Shown: positions 6,440-9,771 of the stretch, one piece after another
How positions within the stretch are numbered: position 1 is the first letter of the stretch
Layout: each line of letters begins with the position of its first letter
NCBI GenBank assembly: GCA_021813195.1
Contig: JAKALI010000109.1
Coordinates: 1 to 9,771, forward strand
Direction of reading: 5' to 3'
DNA from: Pseudomonadota bacterium
GTDB taxonomy: Bacteria > Pseudomonadota > Alphaproteobacteria > Rhizobiales > Hyphomicrobiaceae
Length of the DNA: 9,771 nucleotides
Made by a program: the position numbers and the translations under genes
The notes under the pieces: model-generated
What the model was told of the DNA's origin: nothing
Seen by the model: the letters and a program-made list of their open reading frames with translations, nothing else
The model's database searches: none

Positions 6440-8203
6440 GTGGCACGCCAGCTTCACAATTCAGGTCGGGATTGGCCGCAAAAACCGGCCCAGGCTGCGA
6501 CGTGTGCGCAGTCGGACGTGTTGCCGACCGAGGCTGAGGGCTTCGACCTGGTCGGAATCCTATCCTCAATCGACGAAACCGCATATATCTGGGACATCGC
6601 GACCGATCGCATCGAATGGGAGAGTAATGCGCTTTCGGTGCTTGGCGTCCCCCGCCTGGAGGATATTGCGACTGGCAACGCTTTGGGACATTTGGTGGCC
6701 CCCGAGCACGCCCAGGTGAGGCTTGCCGCGTTTCAGTCAAATGGCGCGGATGTGGGCACCACGGGAACGCCCTACCGAGTTCAGTATCGCTTTATGCCGA
6801 ATGGACAGCGCGGCGTGGTGATCTGGATTGAGGAGCATGGACGCTGGTGGCCCGACAGGCTAGGCTGTCCGACCCGCGCTCGCGGTGTGCTTAGGGTCAT
6901 ATCCGACACTTTCATTGAAGAGCAGCGCCTGCTCTACCGCAATGATCGCGACGAGCTGACGGGACAACTGAACCGGGCTCGCTTGACCGACGCCTTGAGT
7001 GCCGAGTTGGCGCGCGCGATGCGGTCAGGTGCACCCGCCAGCTTCCTGATGGTGGCGATCAACAACCTCGCCATGATCAATGAAACTTTTGGGCACCACG
7101 TGGGTGACGAGGTCATCGCGGCGACGGTCGGCGCCATCAGCACGAAATTGCGCGGTGGCGACTCGCTCGGGCGCTATTCCGCCAACAAGTTTGGCATCAT
7201 CCTGCATGATTGCGGACCCGGGGCGATGCGCATCGCAGCTGAGCGCTTCATCCGCTCAGTCCGCAACCTAACGATCCGCGCGGGCGGGACAGCCATCTCT
7301 ACGACAATCTCCATCGGCGGTGTTACACTGCCGGATCAGGCTCAATCCGTCCATCAGGCCCTCAGTGCCTGCTTGCAGGCCCTTGATCGCGCCAAGGTCC
7401 AGCGCATCGACGGATTTGTTGCCTACGAACCCAATGCTGCCCTTGAGCGCTCTCGCCAGCGCAATGTCGCCTTGGTCGACGAAGTGATCACGGCTCTGGA
7501 AAGCGATCGGATGGTTTTGGCGTTGCAGCCCATCGTTGCCACGGCCACGGGGAAACCGGCGATCTACGAATGCCTTTTGCGGATGCGGCGGCCGGATGGC
7601 GAACTGGTGTCGGCCGGGGAGTTCATCGAGATTGCGGAGCAACTTGGCTTCGCGCGCATGATCGACAAGAGAACGCTCGAATTGGCCGTTGGACTGTTGC
7701 GTCGTCATCCGCAGTTGCGCTTGACGGTCAACGTCTCGAGTCTGACGGCGAGCGAGCCCGATTGGATCGTGACGCTGCATCAATTGACGGGTGGCAAGCG
7801 CGCGTTGACCGAGCGCTTAGTGGTGGAAATCACGGAGACCGCGGTCATCCACGACATGGAGCTCACGCGCGCCTTCGTTGAAAATTTACGCGGCATGGGG
7901 TGCCGTGTCGCCATCGACGATTTTGGTGCTGGCTACACTTCCTTCAAAAACTTGAAGGCGCTCCAGGTCGACATGGTCAAGATCGACGGCGCTTTTGTGA
8001 AGGACCTCGCAACTGATCGCAGCGATCAAGCATTTATCCGCACGATGGTCGAGCTGGCGCGCAACTTCAAATTGGAGACGGTCGCGGAATGGGTTGGCGA
8101 CGCCGAGTCGGCGGAGTTTCTAAAGCGGTCCGGCATCGATTACTTGCAAGGGTACTATTTCGGCGTCCCAATTTCGGTCGAGGAGCTGCCGGCACCTCTC
8201 TAA
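6440..8203 (+). CDS. PAS-GGDEF-EAL protein, degenerate cyclase motif with intact phosphodiesterase site
   Basis: This 587-residue protein has three parts. Residues about 35-160 form a PAS-like sensor (AYIWDIATDRIEWESN). Residues about 165-330 form a GGDEF fold with DELTGQLNR and FGHHVGDEV, but the signature GGDEF is SANKF (247-251), so diguanylate cyclase activity is very unlikely. The inhibitory RxxD site (238-241) is kept, five residues before it. Residues about 340-587 form an EAL domain retaining catalytic positions Glu377 (ECL in place of EAL), Asn431, Glu463, Asp493-Asp494, Lys514, Glu550 and Gln570, so c-di-GMP hydrolysis is plausible. No membrane segment or signal peptide is visible, so it should be cytoplasmic. 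GTG 6440 is the only usual start in frame after the TAA at 6341; its ribosome site is weak (AGGG, 11 bases upstream), while the stronger AGGAGGGGGAGG at 6381-6392 is too far away. It ends 21 bases from the converging phaR. Confidence 0.93.
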   Translation: MARQLHNSGRDWPQKPAQAATCAQSDVLPTEAEGFDLVGILSSIDETAYIWDIATDRIEWESNALSVLGVPRLEDIATGNALGHLVAPEHAQVRLAAFQSNGADVGTTGTPYRVQYRFMPNGQRGVVIWIEEHGRWWPDRLGCPTRARGVLRVISDTFIEEQRLLYRNDRDELTGQLNRARLTDALSAELARAMRSGAPASFLMVAINNLAMINETFGHHVGDEVIAATVGAISTKLRGGDSLGRYSANKFGIILHDCGPGAMRIAAERFIRSVRNLTIRAGGTAISTTISIGGVTLPDQAQSVHQALSACLQALDRAKVQRIDGFVAYEPNAALERSRQRNVALVDEVITALESDRMVLALQPIVATATGKPAIYECLLRMRRPDGELVSAGEFIEIAEQLGFARMIDKRTLELAVGLLRRHPQLRLTVNVSSLTASEPDWIVTLHQLTGGKRALTERLVVEITETAVIHDMELTRAFVENLRGMGCRVAIDDFGAGYTSFKNLKALQVDMVKIDGAFVKDLATDRSDQAFIRTMVELARNFKLETVAEWVGDAESAEFLKRSGIDYLQGYYFGVPISVEELPAPL

Positions 8204-8224
8204 CGCTTCAGCGCTCGTTAGCCA

Positions 8225-8872
8225 TCAGCTTTGACCGCGCGTCAGTTTCTCAATACTGCGCTGCATGGCATCGAGTTGCGCTTTAAGCTTGGCGATCTCA
8301 TCCTTTCCCTCGTCCGACGCCGAACCCGTTGACGGACTTGGCCCAGGAGATGTGGCCTTGGCCGCGCTCTCCGGGCCAGAGGGTTGAGCGTGCCCGAAAG
8401 ACGTCCACATTGCGACGGCCTGTTCAAACATCGCCATGTTTTTGCGCGCCTGCTCCTGATACACTTCGAAAGCCGCTGCCGGATTCGTAAAGGCGGCCGT
8501 GAACTGCGAGCGAAACTTCTCTTGCTCCTTCACGAGGTTCTCAAGGCTGAACTGCAGGTAGCTCGGCACCATCCGGCCGATCTGATCATCATAGAAACGG
8601 ATGAGCTGACGTAGGAATGGGATGGGGAGCAGGTTCTGGCCGTCCGAGCGGTTTTCTTGCTCAACGATGATCTGTGTCAGAACGGCGTGGGTCAGGTCAT
8701 CACCCGATTTTGCATCGTACACGACGAAATCCCGGTCCGAGCGCACCATGGCCGCCAAGTCGTCCAAAGTGACGTATTGGCTGGTCTCGGTATTGTAGAG
8801 CCGTCGGTTGGCGTATTTTTTGATAACGACGGCTTCGCGTTTGTCGGTCGGGGTTTCGGGTTTGATCAACAT
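8225..8872 (-). CDS. phaR: Polyhydroxyalkanoate synthesis repressor PhaR
   Basis: The 215-residue protein begins with a short basic tail followed by the PhaR DNA-binding region at about 15-72: VIKKYANRRLYNTETSQYVT, then LDDLAAMV and DLTHAVLTQIIVEQE. The PHB accumulation region follows (LLPIPFLRQLIRFYDDQ, about 81-150), then a Ser/Pro/Gly-rich linker and a probable coiled coil at 189-211. PhaR binds polyhydroxybutyrate and DNA, repressing granule protein and sometimes synthesis genes until polymer is present. The ATG at 8872, with GAGG just upstream, fits the family start; a GTG at 8929 would add 19 unconserved residues. The gene is divergent from phaA, the usual arrangement in Hyphomicrobiales, and converges on the c-di-GMP gene with only 21 bases between. 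Confidence 0.95.
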   Translation of the reverse strand: MLIKPETPTDKREAVVIKKYANRRLYNTETSQYVTLDDLAAMVRSDRDFVVYDAKSGDDLTHAVLTQIIVEQENRSDGQNLLPIPFLRQLIRFYDDQIGRMVPSYLQFSLENLVKEQEKFRSQFTAAFTNPAAAFEVYQEQARKNMAMFEQAVAMWTSFGHAQPSGPESAAKATSPGPSPSTGSASDEGKDEIAKLKAQLDAMQRSIEKLTRGQS

Positions 8873-8996
8873 GGCCTCGCCGGTTCGTGTTCTTCGCTCT
8901 CGAAGTGCTGCACCGCGGAATGCTAGCACACGTTGCTGGTGGGCGGCCAGAGGTTCCTGCCCGAGATTTGGGCGGATTTGCCGCCCGCTGGCGCAA

Positions 8997-9026
8997 TTGC
9001 GAAACGTAAAGACTTGCTGCTATGCA
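8997..9026 (+). promoter_or_regulatory. Candidate phaA promoter
   Basis: TTGCGA (8997-9002) can act as a -35, with TATGCA (9021-9026) as a -10 after an 18-nt spacer, or CTATGC one base earlier with 17. The match to consensus is moderate. It would give a leader of about 110 bases before phaA. It overlaps the inverted repeat at 9013-9028. Confidence 0.35.
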
Positions 9027-9028
9027 AG
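9013..9028. promoter_or_regulatory. Candidate PhaR operator
   Basis: CTTGC-TGCTAT-GCAAG is an inverted repeat, and within it CTGC-TAT-GCAA differs at one base from the CTGC-N3-GCAG type of site I recall being described for PhaR of Rhodobacter. A second palindrome with the same half-sites, CGCAATTGCG, lies at 8992-9001. Both sit in the phaR-phaA gap over the candidate promoter. Confidence 0.45.
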
Positions 9029-9144
9029 CGTCTCCCTCGCGATAGGTCGCCCGGCTGCTGGCGCGGTCTGTCACAGGGGCCGCGGATACCCCCGAACCGA
9101 AATTGCACCCACTCGCGCACTCTGCCTGGAGGAGGCCCCATCTT

Positions 9145-9771
9145 ATGAGTCAGGACACCGATAGCATTGTCATCGTTAGTGCCGCCCGTACCCCGGTCGG
9201 CTCTTTCGGCGGCTCCCTTGCCTCTCTGCCGGCTCACGAGTTGGGGACGGTGGCCATCACGGCTGCGCTGGCGCGCGCCAACATCGCCTCTGGTGAGGTG
9301 TCGGAAGTGATCCTCGGTCAGGTCTTGACGGCTGCGCAGGGTCAGGGACCGGCCCGCCGGGCGGCAATCGGGGCCGGCATTCCCGTGGATGCCCCGGCCT
9401 GGAGCGTCAACCAGATCTGCGGGTCCGGCCTGCGAGCGGTGGCGCTCGGCATGCAGCAGATCCAATCGGGCGCGGCAACCGTCGTCGTTGCGGGCGGTCA
9501 GGAAAGTATGAGCCAGTCGACGCATGCCATCCACATGCGCGAAGCCACCAAGATGGGCGATGGCAAGCTCATCGACACGATGATCCGCGATGGGCTGTGG
9601 GACAGCTTCAATAATTATCACATGGGCACGACCGCCGAGAATGTCGCGCGCCAGTGGCAGATCACGCGCGAGGAGCAAGACCGCTTCGCAGTTGCCTCGC
9701 AGAACAAGGCTGAGGCCGCACGCAAAGCTGGTAAGTTCAAGGACGAGATCGCGCCGGTTACGATCAATGGC
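9145..9771 (+). CDS. phaA: Acetyl-CoA acetyltransferase (biosynthetic thiolase), N-terminal part
   Basis: The frame runs off the right edge after 209 residues, about half of a usual 390-395. Thiolase condenses two acetyl-CoA to acetoacetyl-CoA, the first step of polyhydroxybutyrate synthesis. The N-terminus IVIVSAARTPVGSFGGSLAS is characteristic, and the nucleophilic cysteine is Cys92 in NQICGSGLRAV (bases 9418-9420). VVAGGQESMS, MGTTAENVAR and REEQDRFAVASQ follow as in biosynthetic thiolases. The second catalytic Cys and His lie beyond the window. GGAGGAGG at 9128-9135 is 9 bases before the ATG, a strong site. Divergence from phaR supports assignment as phaA rather than a degradative thiolase; phaB would be expected next, beyond the window. 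Confidence 0.94.
   Translation, partial: MSQDTDSIVIVSAARTPVGSFGGSLASLPAHELGTVAITAALARANIASGEVSEVILGQVLTAAQGQGPARRAAIGAGIPVDAPAWSVNQICGSGLRAVALGMQQIQSGAATVVVAGGQESMSQSTHAIHMREATKMGDGKLIDTMIRDGLWDSFNNYHMGTTAENVARQWQITREEQDRFAVASQNKAEAARKAGKFKDEIAPVTING

Noticed and set aside
8873..8929. Upstream GTG start for phaR at 8929
   Set aside because: The added residues are not typical of PhaR, and the ATG at 8872 has a GAGG and gives the usual N-terminus.
8970..8986. GGGCGG-ATTTG-CCGCCC hairpin in the phaR-phaA gap as a terminator
   Set aside because: The stem is only 6 bp and no T-run follows on either strand; no gene ends here.
1..9771. Search for insertion sequences, integrases, CRISPR arrays, toxin-antitoxin or defence genes
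   Set aside because: None was seen. The recognised genes are metabolic, regulatory or housekeeping, and no repeated spacer pattern or transposase motif appears.

Overview
The window looks like ordinary chromosomal DNA of a GC-rich alphaproteobacterium, most likely Hyphomicrobiales. A Hyphomicrobium-like methylotroph fits best, but that is an inference from the gene content: a PQQ alcohol dehydrogenase of the lanthanide type, a malyl-CoA lyase type enzyme of C1/C2 assimilation, the divergent phaR/phaA polyhydroxyalkanoate arrangement, an alphaproteobacterial L32 protein and an HspQ domain.

Left part (1-2312, plus strand): the C-terminal 408 residues of a periplasmic PQQ-dependent alcohol dehydrogenase enter from the left edge and end at a strong intrinsic terminator. 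A secreted DUF1194 (von Willebrand A-like) protein follows. Between it and the next gene lies what looks like a decayed C-terminal fragment of a TauE/SafE permease on the minus strand.

Middle part (2773-4943, minus strand): an HspQ-type protein with a long basic N-terminal extension, a malyl-CoA/beta-methylmalyl-CoA lyase family gene, and tRNA-Pro(CGG). Both protein genes have recognisable promoters, and the hspQ promoter predicts a leaderless transcript. About 590 bases without a convincing gene separate the tRNA from rpmF.

Right part (5534-9771): rpmF (ribosomal protein L32) and an uncharacterised four-helix membrane protein share the plus strand and end at a strong terminator. A PAS-GGDEF-EAL protein follows, with a ruined cyclase motif, a kept inhibitory site and an intact EAL site. 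It converges on phaR, the polyhydroxyalkanoate regulator. Divergent from phaR is phaA (acetyl-CoA acetyltransferase), cut by the right edge. The phaR-phaA gap holds a TTGC/GCAA inverted repeat over a possible phaA promoter, as expected if PhaR represses phaA.

Together the recognised genes cover alcohol oxidation, acyl-CoA carbon assimilation and carbon storage, plus housekeeping and c-di-GMP signalling. I see no mobile element, CRISPR array, toxin-antitoxin pair or defence cluster, and no clear undescribed multi-gene system. The most unusual points are the GGDEF/EAL residue pattern, the extended and apparently leaderless hspQ, the permease remnant, and the phaA operator candidate.
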